Positions 26,154-35,097 are shown, counted from the first letter of the stretch. The stretch: 64,000 nucleotides of DNA from Gimibacter soli (GCF_028463845.1 NZ_CP116805.1:868001-932000), one strand, 5' to 3'. Notes: generated by a model from the sequence alone, not told the origin. Program-made: numbers and translations.

Positions 26154-26171
26154 GGCAGGAAGGCTCCTGCC
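26154..26171 (-). promoter_or_regulatory. Hairpin in the leader of the TonB2-type operon
   Basis: GGCAGGA, a 4-base loop and TCCTGCC form a perfect 7-bp stem about 125 bases before the DUF3450 start. On the minus strand, a run of six T follows six bases later (26143-26148 region). It may be an attenuator or a weak terminator; no leader peptide was recognised. Confidence 0.4.
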
Positions 26172-26553
26172 TGAACACCGTTTTATCATCCTAAAGGTTT
26201 TCCCGTACCCTCTCCCTTTGACTGCCGATGACCCGTGGAGTGATCGTTGTCACCCCGTCATCAATCCGCCACCTTTGTAGGTTCATTGGTAGCGACTGTG
26301 CTCGTTAACATCCCTTCGGCAGAGTATCAACCAGGCCTTGGTGAAACCAATTGGTGGCAGATGGGGCTCCAGCCTCCGGGACCGAGACGGGTGGACCGGC
26401 TCGGGGCCTATCATCCAAGAATCTTCTGCGATTCCAAGCAAAAATTTTATTTTCCTGCCCGGAGAGGGGGGTTCCGCGAAATTTTAAGTCGCGGGAGGGA
26501 TTTGGCATGAATGGCGCGCAGGCCGATGGGGGCGTGCCGGATGGGGGCAAGCA

Positions 26554-26581
26554 CAAAAAGGCGCCCCCCGCGAGGGACGCC
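26554..26581 (-). terminator. Probable terminator after the 64-residue protein gene
   Basis: On the minus strand GGCGTCCC, loop, GGGGCGCC (one G-T pair) and then TTTTT. It starts about 34 bases past the stop at 26615 and supports that gene being transcribed. Confidence 0.65.
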
Positions 26582-26614
26582 AGTTTAGGAGGATGAAACT
26601 CTATAGAAGTGCAA

Positions 26615-26809
26615 TCAGTGCTTGCGGCGATCCATGTCAATCAGCGCTGCCAGAACACCATGCCATTGGTTTTCTTCGCAAATCTGCAGCGCCTGATCAA
26701 ACCCGAGGTGGCGGGAAAGATTGGATGCGAGGGTCCGCGTATGATCGGAGATGTTGCTCGCATCGAAGTCCGCGTGAAGGTTCTGCGACACTTTTTGTAC
26801 TGAACGCAT
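26615..26809 (-). CDS. Small protein of unknown function
   Basis: 64 residues, no signal or membrane segment, mildly acidic and predicted helical. The C-terminal part, HLGFDQALQICEENQWHGVL, looks like a conserved segment rather than random sequence, with Q-A-L and W-H-G. AAAGGC precedes the start and a terminator-like hairpin follows the stop, both on the same strand. I do not recognise the family. The alternative frames at this place lack such support. Confidence 0.55.
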   Translation of the reverse strand: MRSVQKVSQNLHADFDASNISDHTRTLASNLSRHLGFDQALQICEENQWHGVLAALIDMDRRKH

Positions 26810-26981
26810 TGACCAGCCTTTGACGTTACAGGCCGCACTCGCGGCTAAACTAAAATCTTACCGAATCCGGGGGATTTGACCCCGCTTGCTTGGTCTCAAG
26901 GTAGCGGCGAACACCTAAATTTCCGGTTAATGCGAATCGCTTTTATGACGTTTATGACAAGAGGCGCAGAAATCCGCCATT

Positions 26982-28880
26982 TCATGGCGCCAGCCGCACC
27001 GCGCGCAGGCCTCTCAGCGCATTCGCTATATATAAGGAATCAGCCGCGTAAAGCTCATCGCGCCTGATGGGGCGCACGGTCACCGGGTGGCCGTCGGCTG
27101 CACGGTCATCAAGGAAAGCAGCGCGGAAAACGCCGGGCAGCAGGCCTTCTTCCACGGGCGGGGTGATCCACTCGCCGTCCTTGACGATGAAAACATTGCT
27201 GATGGCACCTTCGGTCAGGCGCCCGTGCTCGTTGCAAAACAGCGTGTCGGCGTGCCCGGCCGCGACGGATTCGCTCGTCGCCTTATTATATAAGGAGCGA
27301 TGCGTCGTTTTATGGAAGAGGAACGGGTCCGCTGAATTAACCGATTCGGCGCCAAGCGCGACGGTCGGGACGACACCTTCCGGTGCTGGCGTGAAGGGGG
27401 CGCTCGTCACGCTCACGGCCCCGTCAGCCCTGAGGAGCAGCCGTACCCGGTGCAGGCCACCCCGGCCTGTCATCAGGATTGAATGCTGATCCAGCGAGGC
27501 CATCACTTCGTCGCGGTCGAACCGGAAATCGAAATAGGCCGCACTGGCGGCGAGCCGCGCCAGATGTCGGGGCAAAAGGGCATAGCCATGCCCGGCTTCC
27601 CAGCGAATCGTCTCGATCAGGTCGAACGTAAGCGAGGGGGTTTCGAGGAACCGTGCCTTCAGCAGGCATTCCTCGAACTCGGCCTCGGGGTCGCTGTCGG
27701 CCACGATGCCGCTGCCCACCGGGAATCGCCCGCGGCCTTTCGTGTCCATCACGATGGTGCGGATCGGCACATTCAGCATCCAGTCCGCGCCGCCGTCCAT
27801 CCGGTGGCTGAAATGGCCGATCGCCCCGCAGTAAACTCCGCGCGGTGCGGCCTCCAGTTCGCCGATGATTTCCTGCGCCCTGATCTTCGGGGCACCCGTT
27901 ACCGAACCGCACGGGAACAGCGCCCGCACAAGGCGCGACGGTGTGAGATGCGCGTCCGCCGTGGCCCGCACGGTCGATGTCATCTGATGCAGGGTGCGGT
28001 AGCGTTCAACAGAGAAGAGATCGTCCACCGTCACGCTGCCTGGGGCCGCGATGCGGCTCATGTCGTTGCGGATCAGGTCGACAATCATCAGGTTTTCCGC
28101 CCGGTTCTTTTCATCGTGCGCGAGCGCATTGGCGATCGCGGCGTCCTCGTCAGGGGTGCGGCCACGCGGTGCCGTGCCTTTCATGGGGCGACTCGCCAGC
28201 TCGTTATGGTCGCGGGCGATCATCAGCTCGGGCGACAGCGAAAGGATACGGTAGCGGGTCCCGGCATCATCGAGGTCACCCGTATCTATATAGGCGCCAT
28301 AAGGCACGGGCTGGCGACGACGCAGCTTTTCATAAAGCGCGAGCGGGTCACCGGCGAGATCCCCGTGCATCGGGAAGGTCATGTTCACCTGATAAACGTC
28401 GCCTGCCTCGATATAGTTCTGGATGCGGCCGACAGCGGCTTTGTGGCTGACAGCCGCGAAGGGGGCGGCATCCGGGCGCATCAGGTTGCGGCGGGCCGGG
28501 CCTTGCCGCGCGGCGGTCAGGGCATCCGTCACATGGCGCGAATCGAGGCTGATCCGGTTCTTTGTCGCGATCATCCAGATGAGCGGCTCATCGGGCATGG
28601 ATTTCGTGGCGGCTGCCACGCGCGGCTCGAAGGCAGCCGCGGCTTCATAGGCGATCCAGCCGGCTACATGCAGGCCGGCAGCATAGGCCTTGTCGATGGC
28701 GGCAAGCGCCGCCGCCACCTCATCCAGCCGCTCGGCGACGATAACCTCTTCCGGTTGTATGAATGCAAGCGAGCGCCCCGCCCGGTGAAACGGGCGGCTA
28801 TCGTCCAGCAGCACCAGAGGCGCCGATCTCAGGTCGAGTGGCCGTATCAAGTTTTTGGATCCCATGATTTTCGCGGGCAT
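26982..28880 (-). CDS. pabB: Aminodeoxychorismate synthase component I fused to aminodeoxychorismate lyase
   Basis: 632 residues. The N-terminal two thirds (about 1-370) is PabB, which makes 4-amino-4-deoxychorismate from chorismate and ammonia; it has YQVNMTFPMHGDL, the PMKGTAPRGRTPDED block and FPCGSVTGAPKIRAQEII. The C-terminal third (about 380-632) is a PLP-dependent fold type IV lyase (PabC), with the catalytic lysine in FHKTTHRSLYNKA, and GAISNVFIVKDGEWITPP. The fusion gives p-aminobenzoate for folate in one chain. Its PIKGT-type site reads PMKGT, as in PabB. It starts at ATG 28880 or 28865. It is divergent from the AceE-like gene. Confidence 0.93.
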   Translation of the reverse strand: MPAKIMGSKNLIRPLDLRSAPLVLLDDSRPFHRAGRSLAFIQPEEVIVAERLDEVAAALAAIDKAYAAGLHVAGWIAYEAAAAFEPRVAAATKSMPDEPLIWMIATKNRISLDSRHVTDALTAARQGPARRNLMRPDAAPFAAVSHKAAVGRIQNYIEAGDVYQVNMTFPMHGDLAGDPLALYEKLRRRQPVPYGAYIDTGDLDDAGTRYRILSLSPELMIARDHNELASRPMKGTAPRGRTPDEDAAIANALAHDEKNRAENLMIVDLIRNDMSRIAAPGSVTVDDLFSVERYRTLHQMTSTVRATADAHLTPSRLVRALFPCGSVTGAPKIRAQEIIGELEAAPRGVYCGAIGHFSHRMDGGADWMLNVPIRTIVMDTKGRGRFPVGSGIVADSDPEAEFEECLLKARFLETPSLTFDLIETIRWEAGHGYALLPRHLARLAASAAYFDFRFDRDEVMASLDQHSILMTGRGGLHRVRLLLRADGAVSVTSAPFTPAPEGVVPTVALGAESVNSADPFLFHKTTHRSLYNKATSESVAAGHADTLFCNEHGRLTEGAISNVFIVKDGEWITPPVEEGLLPGVFRAAFLDDRAADGHPVTVRPIRRDELYAADSLYIANALRGLRAVRLAP

Positions 28881-29014
28881 ACTGACTGGAGACAGGCAAC
28901 AGGGAAGCTGGGCCCGCTGTCGCTTCCGGATGGACTTTGTTGAACAGGGCCCTTATCTGACACTCGATACAGGCCGTCAACCAGTCCCAATCCTTCACAG
29001 GCGACGAGAAAATA

Positions 29015-31387
29015 ATGTCTATGAAAGCGCAAAATGTAGCAATCGTTGATCGGAATTCTCCGAAAATTGATCGCGATACGCTCAGCCATATTCTGGATTT
29101 GCACGACCGCGTTCAGTGGCTTTCGGCCTGGACGATCCATCATGCCAACACGATTCGCGAAAGCCGCGACGGTATCAAGGTTGGTGGCCACCAGGCCTCT
29201 TCCGCCTCGCTCGCCGCTGTGATGAGTGCCCTTTATTTCGGTGTGCTGACGCCCGAGGACCGCGTTGCCGTGAAGCCGCATGCGAGCCCGGTGTTCCATG
29301 CGATCCAGTATCTGATGGGGCGCCAGTCGCTTGATCAGCTGCAGCGCTTCCGGGCGCTTGGCGGCGCGCAGTCCTACCCGAGCCGCACCAAGGATCAGGA
29401 CGGGGTCGATTTCTCGACCGGTTCCGTAGGGCTTGGCGTCGCCGTCACGGCTTTTGCCTCGCTCGTGCAGGATCACATGCTCGACAAGGGGCTTCTCTCC
29501 GCCGACAAGGCAGGACGCATGATTGCCCTGATGGGGGACGCCGAACTCGACGAGGGCAATATCTATGAGGCGCTTATCGAGGGCTGCAAGCATGGCCTTC
29601 GTAACTGTTGGTGGATCATCGATTATAACCGCCAGAGCCTTGATGCGATCTCCAGCGACCGTATGTTCACCCGCTTTCAGGACATTTTCGAGGCAACAGG
29701 GTGGCGCGTTATCACCCTGAAGTATGGCAAGAAGCTGGAGGCTGCCTTCGCGCGCCCCGGCGGCCAGACGCTTCGGGACTGGATCGACGCCTGCCCGAAT
29801 GACCTTTATGCCGCGCTTACCTTCAAGGGCGGTGCGGCATGGCGCGAACGCCTGAAGGCCGATATCGGCAGCAAGCGCGGCATCAAGGCGATCCTTGATG
29901 ATCATGACGACGATGGCCTGCATGCGCTGATGACCAACCTTGGCGGGCACGATCTTGAGCTTCTGCTTGAGACCTTCCTCGGGATCGACAGCGACCAGCC
30001 GGTTTGCTTCATCGCCTATACGGTGAAGGGGCACGGCCTGCCGCTGCAGGGCCACAAGGACAATCACGCGGGGCTGATGAACCCTACCCAGATGGCCACC
30101 TTCCGCGAGCAGATGGGCGTACCCGAAGGCCGCGAGTGGGAACCCTTTGCGGGCAAGGATGACAAGGCCGAAGCCTTGCAGGCCTTTATCGATCAGGTTG
30201 CCTTCAACCGTTCAGGCGAGCGGCACCTGAAGGCGCCGGTCATTCCGGTTGGGGACGATTTCCCGACCGTCGAGCGCGCCAAAATGTCCACGCAGGTGGC
30301 CTTCGGCAAGATCATGAACGACCTTGGCCGCGGCAAAGGTCCGCTCGCTGACCGTATCCTGACGACGAGCCCCGATGTGACAGTATCGACGAACCTTGGT
30401 GGCTGGGTGAACCAGCGCGGCATTTACAGCCGCACCGCGCGCGAGGACCGTTTCAAGTCGGAAAAGGTCCTGTCGCCGCAGATCTGGTCATCCAGCGAAC
30501 GCGGCCAGCACATGGAATTGGGGATCGCCGAGAATAACCTCTTTATCGCGCTTGCCGCGATGGGGCTGGCGGGCTCGCTGTTCGGCGAGCGGCTGCTGCC
30601 CGTCGGCACGCTTTACGACCCCTTCATCAACCGTGGCCTCGATGCCCTGAATTATGCCTGCTATCAGGATGCCCGCTTCATGCTGGTGGCGACCCCATCG
30701 GGCATCACGCTGGCGCCCGAGGGCGGGGCGCACCAGTCGATCCATACCCCGCTCATCGGGATGAGCCAGCCGGGCCTCGCCTATTTCGAGCCGGCCTTCA
30801 CGGACGAGCTGGCCGCCATCATGCGCTGGGGGTTCGAGCATATGCAGAAGCCCGAGGGCGAATCGGTCTATCTGCGCCTGTCGACCCGGCCGCTGGAGCA
30901 GCCGGAACGCAATGGTGACGGCTGGATTGCTGACATGCTGAAAGGCGCCTATTGGCTGAAGGAACCGGCGGAAGGGGCGGAGCTGGCCATCGTTTACACA
31001 GGCGCCCTGGCCCCGGAAGCGATCGAGGCGCACGCAGCTCTTTTGGAAGACGTGCCGGGGGCTGGCCTTCTAGCCGTAACTTCGCCCGATCTGTTGCATC
31101 GTGGCTGGACGGCGAGTGTGCGCGCGCTTGGTGCAGAAGCCCGGCGTGAGGAAAGCCATGTGGACCGGTTGCTGTCGCGCCTCGCGAAGGATGCCGCCCT
31201 TGTGACGGTGATCGACGGTGCGCCGACGGCGCTATCGTGGCTCGGGTCGGTCCGGGGGCAGCGGGTGCTGCCCCTCGGGTTCGAAAAGTTCGGTCAGTCG
31301 GGCGATATCCCCGATCTTTACGCCACCTACCGGCTTGGCGTTGACGCCATCCTCGATGCGGCGGCGAGCGCCATCGTCCTCAGATGA
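29015..31387 (+). CDS. AceE/transketolase-like thiamine-dependent enzyme
   Basis: 790 residues in three domains. The thiamine diphosphate motif is GDAELDEGNIYEALIEGC at about 175-192, with a downstream IDYNRQSLD that resembles the NxxxLD of AceE. HASPVFHAIQYLMG is also AceE-like. The order, thiamine domain, pyrimidine domain (about 440-650) and transketolase C-terminal domain (about 650-790), fits homodimeric pyruvate dehydrogenase E1 or transketolase. It is shorter than E. coli AceE, and there is no aceF or lipoamide gene here. The substrate is open: a 2-oxo acid or a ketose. Databases often label such proteins transketolase. Its stop overlaps the MAPEG gene end by eight bases. Confidence 0.82.
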   Translation: MSMKAQNVAIVDRNSPKIDRDTLSHILDLHDRVQWLSAWTIHHANTIRESRDGIKVGGHQASSASLAAVMSALYFGVLTPEDRVAVKPHASPVFHAIQYLMGRQSLDQLQRFRALGGAQSYPSRTKDQDGVDFSTGSVGLGVAVTAFASLVQDHMLDKGLLSADKAGRMIALMGDAELDEGNIYEALIEGCKHGLRNCWWIIDYNRQSLDAISSDRMFTRFQDIFEATGWRVITLKYGKKLEAAFARPGGQTLRDWIDACPNDLYAALTFKGGAAWRERLKADIGSKRGIKAILDDHDDDGLHALMTNLGGHDLELLLETFLGIDSDQPVCFIAYTVKGHGLPLQGHKDNHAGLMNPTQMATFREQMGVPEGREWEPFAGKDDKAEALQAFIDQVAFNRSGERHLKAPVIPVGDDFPTVERAKMSTQVAFGKIMNDLGRGKGPLADRILTTSPDVTVSTNLGGWVNQRGIYSRTAREDRFKSEKVLSPQIWSSSERGQHMELGIAENNLFIALAAMGLAGSLFGERLLPVGTLYDPFINRGLDALNYACYQDARFMLVATPSGITLAPEGGAHQSIHTPLIGMSQPGLAYFEPAFTDELAAIMRWGFEHMQKPEGESVYLRLSTRPLEQPERNGDGWIADMLKGAYWLKEPAEGAELAIVYTGALAPEAIEAHAALLEDVPGAGLLAVTSPDLLHRGWTASVRALGAEARREESHVDRLLSRLAKDAALVTVIDGAPTALSWLGSVRGQRVLPLGFEKFGQSGDIPDLYATYRLGVDAILDAAASAIVLR

Positions 31388-31769
31388 CGCCGTAGCCTTT
31401 TAGGAGGGCGGCGACGCTGCCAACCAGAAGGGCAATGAAGGTGAGGAGCGTGCCGACAAAGCGCGACATGTTCGGGGCTTGGCCACGGGTCAGGCCCCAG
31501 CCATGCAGGTAGCGCCCGACCACGGTCATCACCGCAACGGCAAGCACGATATATTTGCTGGCATGGCCATATTCGAGAAGGCCGATCAGGATCAGCAGGA
31601 CCGGCGCATATTCAACAAGGTTGCCCTGGGCGCGGATGGCGCACAGGAGATCGCTGCTGCCGCCGTCGCCGATCGAGGTTTTGGTGCGACCGCGCCATTT
31701 GGTGACATTGGCAGACAGAATGAGCAATAGAAGGCCGATGAAGCCGGCGCTGATGGTGGTGATAGGCAT
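31380..31769 (-). CDS. MAPEG family membrane protein
   Basis: 129 residues, four membrane segments. AIRAQGNLVEYAPVLLILIG is the MAPEG signature (R-x-x-x-N-x-x-E), and YLHGWGL is another conserved part. Family members are glutathione-dependent membrane transferases or peroxidases; substrate is unknown. ATG 31769 has GGGGGAG upstream. The gene converges on the AceE-like gene with an eight-base overlap of coding ends. Confidence 0.88.
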   Translation of the reverse strand: MPITTISAGFIGLLLLILSANVTKWRGRTKTSIGDGGSSDLLCAIRAQGNLVEYAPVLLILIGLLEYGHASKYIVLAVAVMTVVGRYLHGWGLTRGQAPNMSRFVGTLLTFIALLVGSVAALLKGYGVI

Positions 31770-31861
31770 GAGAGACTCCCCCTCTGGTCCCGGTTGCGTT
31801 ATGTGTGGGGAAAGCCTATGCCGCAACTGGCATACGGTCAATGAAAGGCAAGAGACACCAG

Positions 31862-32455
31862 ATGCTTGACGGCTGGAACCTGTATCACAAGTCGGCGGTT
31901 TTCGCCCTTTGGGGTTTCGGCGCGCTTGCCGTTGCCCGTGCGGTCATCGCAATCGATGGCGGCACCTATGAGGTGACGGCAACCCGTACGGTGGCAGCGT
32001 CTCCGGAGGCCATCTGGCCGTGGGTCACGCAGACCGAGAACCGCACGCGCTGGCAGGCCAAGCTGGTGGACATGACCCCGCTGATGGGCGACCCCGCTGA
32101 GGTGGACAGCACTCGCATGCTGTTCTGGCGTGAACGCTATCGCCACTGGACAGCGATCGAGGCAACCCGTGAGGTACTGCCCGGACGGCTGTACAGGACG
32201 GTGCAGCAGTCGGATGCCGACACGCGCATCCAGCGGGTTGAACTGGCGCCGGCAGGTGACTGCCAGACCGAGGTCACGGTGACCGAACAGATTCGCCCCT
32301 CGTCCTATACGGACAGGGTGATGTCCTTCCTTGTGTCGGGGGATGATGAAGCGCGGCTCGAGGTTTCGCTCGAGGCACTTGACCGCTGGCTTCAGGACAG
32401 CGGCGCGGGGTGCGCGGCCCCGGCGACGGAGGCTCAGAAGGGCTCGACGTCGTAG
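31862..32455 (+). CDS. SRPBCC family protein with N-terminal membrane anchor
   Basis: About 197 residues. An N-terminal hydrophobic segment (about 10-28) is followed by an SRPBCC fold, with VAASPEAIWPWVTQTENRTR at the start of the typical beta-alpha-beta grip and MSFLVSGDDEARLEVSLEAL in the final helix. Such domains bind hydrophobic ligands; the ligand is unknown. The start at 31862 is uncertain; ATG 31841 is in frame. Its last 22 bases overlap the end of the convergent small gene. Confidence 0.75.
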   Translation: MLDGWNLYHKSAVFALWGFGALAVARAVIAIDGGTYEVTATRTVAASPEAIWPWVTQTENRTRWQAKLVDMTPLMGDPAEVDSTRMLFWRERYRHWTAIEATREVLPGRLYRTVQQSDADTRIQRVELAPAGDCQTEVTVTEQIRPSSYTDRVMSFLVSGDDEARLEVSLEALDRWLQDSGAGCAAPATEAQKGSTS

Positions 32456-32613
32456 TCGCTGAATTCCCACTCGCTGGCCGTTTCCATCTCGGCGGAGAAC
32501 AGGTTTTCGGCAGCAACCAGCGCTTCTTCCTCGCTGTCGGCCTCTACCGTCGTCACCCAATAGAAGGTGCCGCGCTTCAGCTCGGCCTGCAGGGTCACTT
32601 TCATCTTAGCCAT
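32434..32613 (-). CDS. Small acidic protein of unknown function
   Basis: 59 residues. The first half forms beta-type sequence (MKVTLQAELKRGTFYWVTT) and the second an acidic helix (EADSEEEALVAAENL) and aromatic end. It has no signal. GAGAGGAT lies eight bases upstream of the start. The alternating pattern and good codon use suggest a real small protein, and homologues seem to occur in related bacteria, but I cannot name a family. Its 3' end overlaps that of the SRPBCC gene. Confidence 0.65.
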   Translation of the reverse strand: MAKMKVTLQAELKRGTFYWVTTVEADSEEEALVAAENLFSAEMETASEWEFSDYDVEPF

Positions 32614-32713
32614 GCCTGTTATCCTCTCGTTGCGGCGCGCCACTTAGCACGAGAAACGCCGCCCCGTCAAACAGACAGGCGGCGTTTGGCAGGATTGCAG
32701 GTGGGGCGGGTGA

Positions 32714-33067
32714 TCAGCCCTGCGCGCGGCGATAGGCGCGGATGGCTTCGTTCAGCTTGATCTGAAGATCACGGCGACCATCGTGCAGGGCGTTCGAATC
32801 TTCCGTCCAGCGCGCATACTGGTCTTTCGTCATATAGGGCGAAAGCTTCACCATGCGCTCGTCCATGCAGGCGAGATAGGCATCGACGGAATTCGAATAG
32901 GCAATCACGGTGTCGCGGGCGTCGCGCAGTTCGTCCGTGGTCAGCGCGCCGCCATCGCCCGGAATCGAAGGCACTGTGAGCGGCGGCTCTCCGCAATTTT
33001 CAGCGGCAGCGGGCACGGCGCCAAGGCTGACGGCGAGGAGGGCGAAGGCAAAGGTCGAACGCTTCAT
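32714..33067 (-). CDS. Secreted protein of unknown function
   Basis: 117 residues with a signal peptide (hydrophobic about 5-20, ending AAA-E). The mature part has two cysteines (in NCGEPP and YLACMDERM), likely a periplasmic disulfide, and is otherwise helical with charged residues. I do not recognise the family. ATG 33067 is the only start that puts the signal sequence at the N-terminus; the longer frame to 33205 is not supported. It could be cotranscribed with the neighbour at 33177-33836. Confidence 0.72.
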   Translation of the reverse strand: MKRSTFAFALLAVSLGAVPAAAENCGEPPLTVPSIPGDGGALTTDELRDARDTVIAYSNSVDAYLACMDERMVKLSPYMTKDQYARWTEDSNALHDGRRDLQIKLNEAIRAYRRAQG

Positions 33068-33176
33068 GCGGCTGTATCCCGGATACTGTCTTCGAACGGA
33101 GACCGGCATTTTATCGCCGGATGGTCGGGGCGGCAAGAGATGCGAGCCGCCCCGGACTGACTTTTCAAGCCGCCGC

Positions 33177-33836
33177 TCAGGCGTCGGCTTTTTCTTCCTT
33201 GGCATCCGCGGCAGGTGCTGCGGCTTCGCCGGCCTCGGCTTGCGCTGCTGCGACCTGTGCCTGCATGGCTTCCATCATGCGGGCGCGGGCTTCGTCTTCA
33301 GCCTTGGCGCGCTCGGGGAACATCTGGCGGAAGATGGCGTTCACGCGGTTCGCCACATCGCCGATGGCCTTGGCAACAGCTTCAAGATTGTAGCCGACGC
33401 CACGGAAATAATAGGTTTTGGTATCGGGGTTATAGGCGCGGTAGATCACGTCTTCGGTCACACCCGAACCATCCTGGAACGGGTTGCCGACGAAATCGAT
33501 GACAACGCGCTTGCCCTTGGTGGCGGCAATCCATTCCTCGATCTTCTCGTCGGAATGTTCCCAGATTTCGCTGAGGCGGCGGTCATTCAGCGGATGCTTT
33601 TCATCCAGCCCCAGAACCTTGCGCAGCGCTTCGCCGCGGCCGCGGGCGCGGGCACGTGCCGGCCACAGCAGGCTGGCGATCTGGCTGCCCGGCATCAGAA
33701 TCATCTGGCCGGCGAACAGGACGCCCGGACCGGCGCGGTTCGTCATGGCCTGGTTGAAAAGATTGAACGAGGCTTCGGTATGCATGATCTGGTTCCGAAG
33801 CTCGTGGATGTAGATGGCAAGCGTATTGTTATCCAT
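33177..33836 (-). CDS. Hypothetical protein
   Basis: 219 residues. A moderately hydrophobic N-terminal half with MILMPGSQIASLLWPARARA may be membrane-associated. A central region has VVIDFVGNPFQDGSGV and YRAYNPDTKTYYFRGVGYN, beta-type sequence. The C-terminus from about 175 is an Ala/Glu/Lys-rich helix. No family recognised. A hairpin CCGGCGCC/GGCGCCGG (33858-33880) lies in the leader. ATG 33836 is the natural start, since the upstream extension to 34049 overlaps the divergent promoter region. Confidence 0.68.
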   Translation of the reverse strand: MDNNTLAIYIHELRNQIMHTEASFNLFNQAMTNRAGPGVLFAGQMILMPGSQIASLLWPARARARGRGEALRKVLGLDEKHPLNDRRLSEIWEHSDEKIEEWIAATKGKRVVIDFVGNPFQDGSGVTEDVIYRAYNPDTKTYYFRGVGYNLEAVAKAIGDVANRVNAIFRQMFPERAKAEDEARARMMEAMQAQVAAAQAEAGEAAAPAADAKEEKADA

Positions 33837-34065
33837 GGACTTTCTTTCAGCTCGTCGCCGGCGCCTCATGGGGGCGCCGGTATTCCCCTTGTATCTTAAG
33901 CGGCGGCTCTTCCCAGTGGCCGCCTGCCCGATGGTCGATGAGCGATAGCACAGGCCCGAGGGGAAAGGCCAGCCGCGATTTCGGTCTTTTCGGCGGAATC
34001 TGCGGCGTTGAACGGTGACGGCTGCTTCTGTACACTCGGTGCGGGTCAAAATTTACGGGTGCGCC

Positions 34066-34515
34066 ATGACCGGGTCTGTGCTGGCCGGGCAGCAGAATTT
34101 CAATGTGCCATCAGGCGCATCGAGCGGACGTGATCGCAGTGTCGGCGCGATCCGTTCGATCTTTGACCTCGGGCGCGCCGAGCCCGAACGGCACAATCCT
34201 TCCGATTTCCATCGAAGCTTCGGCCAGGCGGCATCCGAAATCGCCTACAAGGCCTCGCTGCAAACCGCCGAATCCGTCGAGCTTCCCTATCTGGAACAGC
34301 GCCCCGGCGGCGGGCTCCTGTCAACCTCCGCCCAGATACTGCTGGCTGAAACCCGCACGCGGGAAGCGGGCGCCAAGGCGACCGTTGCCTTGTTGCCATC
34401 AGGGAGTTTCCGGGAAGCGGGCGACACTGCAACGGCAGGACGAGCGCTCGGCGCCTACCGGTCGGCGCAGGCGCAGGTGGACGCGACCATCCGGTCTGGC
34501 TTCGGCCTCGGCTGA
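34066..34515 (+). CDS. Hypothetical protein
   Basis: 149 residues, no signal or membrane helix. Rich in Ser, Ala, Gly and Arg. The last part (AGRALGAYRSAQAQVDATIR) is a predicted helix. No known family. Start chosen at ATG 34066; the frame is open to 34015. It ends five bases before the stop of the convergent DUF1499 gene, and its codon pattern is consistent with coding, but the evidence is limited. Confidence 0.55.
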   Translation: MTGSVLAGQQNFNVPSGASSGRDRSVGAIRSIFDLGRAEPERHNPSDFHRSFGQAASEIAYKASLQTAESVELPYLEQRPGGGLLSTSAQILLAETRTREAGAKATVALLPSGSFREAGDTATAGRALGAYRSAQAQVDATIRSGFGLG

Positions 34516-34520
34516 GGGGG

Positions 34521-35048
34521 CTAGCGGGCGAGCCGCTCGTTCAGCATCCGCGACCAGCGGGCCATGCGGTCGGCATGGTCGGCCTTGCTGCTGTCGCCGA
34601 TAGGTTGGCGGCTGTACATCACGAGGCCCGAAAGGCCCGGGCCCATATCGATCACCTGCACGGTCACGACCGCCGGGAAATCGGCACCCGGCAGGCGCTC
34701 CAGAAAATCGAACTGGCTGGTGGCGAGATCGAAGCGATGGGTCCGCACGGTCGGGTTATCATCGGTGAAATCGGCCAATACCTGGCGCAGGCGCGCAGCA
34801 TCGGCCTCAAACCGCAGTGTCGGGCCGTCGGCAGCGGCAGCCGTGCAGGTGGCCTCGTCACACATCAGGAAACCGTTCTGGTCGGGCATGTAGGCAAGCG
34901 TCGCGAAATCGACGGGTTCAAGGTTGCCCTCGCGGTCGCCGAACAGCGTGTCGCCGCCGCCCATCTGCACCATCATGTAAAGGACAACGAGGCCCACGAC
35001 GACGATAAGGCTGACGAAGATGGCAATCTGGCGAAATCGGTCGATCAT
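34521..35048 (-). CDS. DUF1499-like membrane-anchored protein
   Basis: 175 residues. An N-terminal membrane helix (about 7-27) precedes a domain of about 130 residues. MPDQNGFLMCDEATC at the start, then VRTHRFDLATSQFDFLER and VTVQVIDMGPGLSGLVMYSR, resemble DUF1499, a family of unknown function found in photosynthetic and other bacteria; the usual N-PNCVS element is replaced here by F-LMCDEATC. An AGGA site is seven bases upstream. It lies beyond a terminator from the SCP2 gene. Confidence 0.7.
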   Translation of the reverse strand: MIDRFRQIAIFVSLIVVVGLVVLYMMVQMGGGDTLFGDREGNLEPVDFATLAYMPDQNGFLMCDEATCTAAAADGPTLRFEADAARLRQVLADFTDDNPTVRTHRFDLATSQFDFLERLPGADFPAVVTVQVIDMGPGLSGLVMYSRQPIGDSSKADHADRMARWSRMLNERLAR

Positions 35049-35060
35049 GGGCACGTCCTG

Positions 35061-35097
35061 AAAATGAAAGACCCGGCGCCGTTGCCGGCCCCGGGTC
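35061..35097 (-). terminator. Probable terminator after the SCP2-domain gene
   Basis: On the minus strand GACCCGG, inner CCG/CGG pairs and CCGGGTC form an imperfect stem, followed by TTTCATTTT. It lies about 25 bases after the stop at 35123. Confidence 0.65.

Larger units (their letters stand above)
26030..26614. other. 585-base intergenic region upstream of the TonB2-type operon
   Basis: No supported gene. It holds a hairpin (26154-26171), a dyad CCGCGA-N9-TCGCGG at 26474-26494, and the terminator of the 64-residue gene (26554-26581). The operon promoter must lie between the terminator and 26029. Open frames on both strands here have low-complexity, unrelated translations. Confidence 0.55.

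Noticed and set aside
26305-26596. Open frames on both strands in the gap before the TonB2-type operon
   Set aside because: Low-complexity translations, no ribosome site, and one crosses the terminator at 26554-26581.
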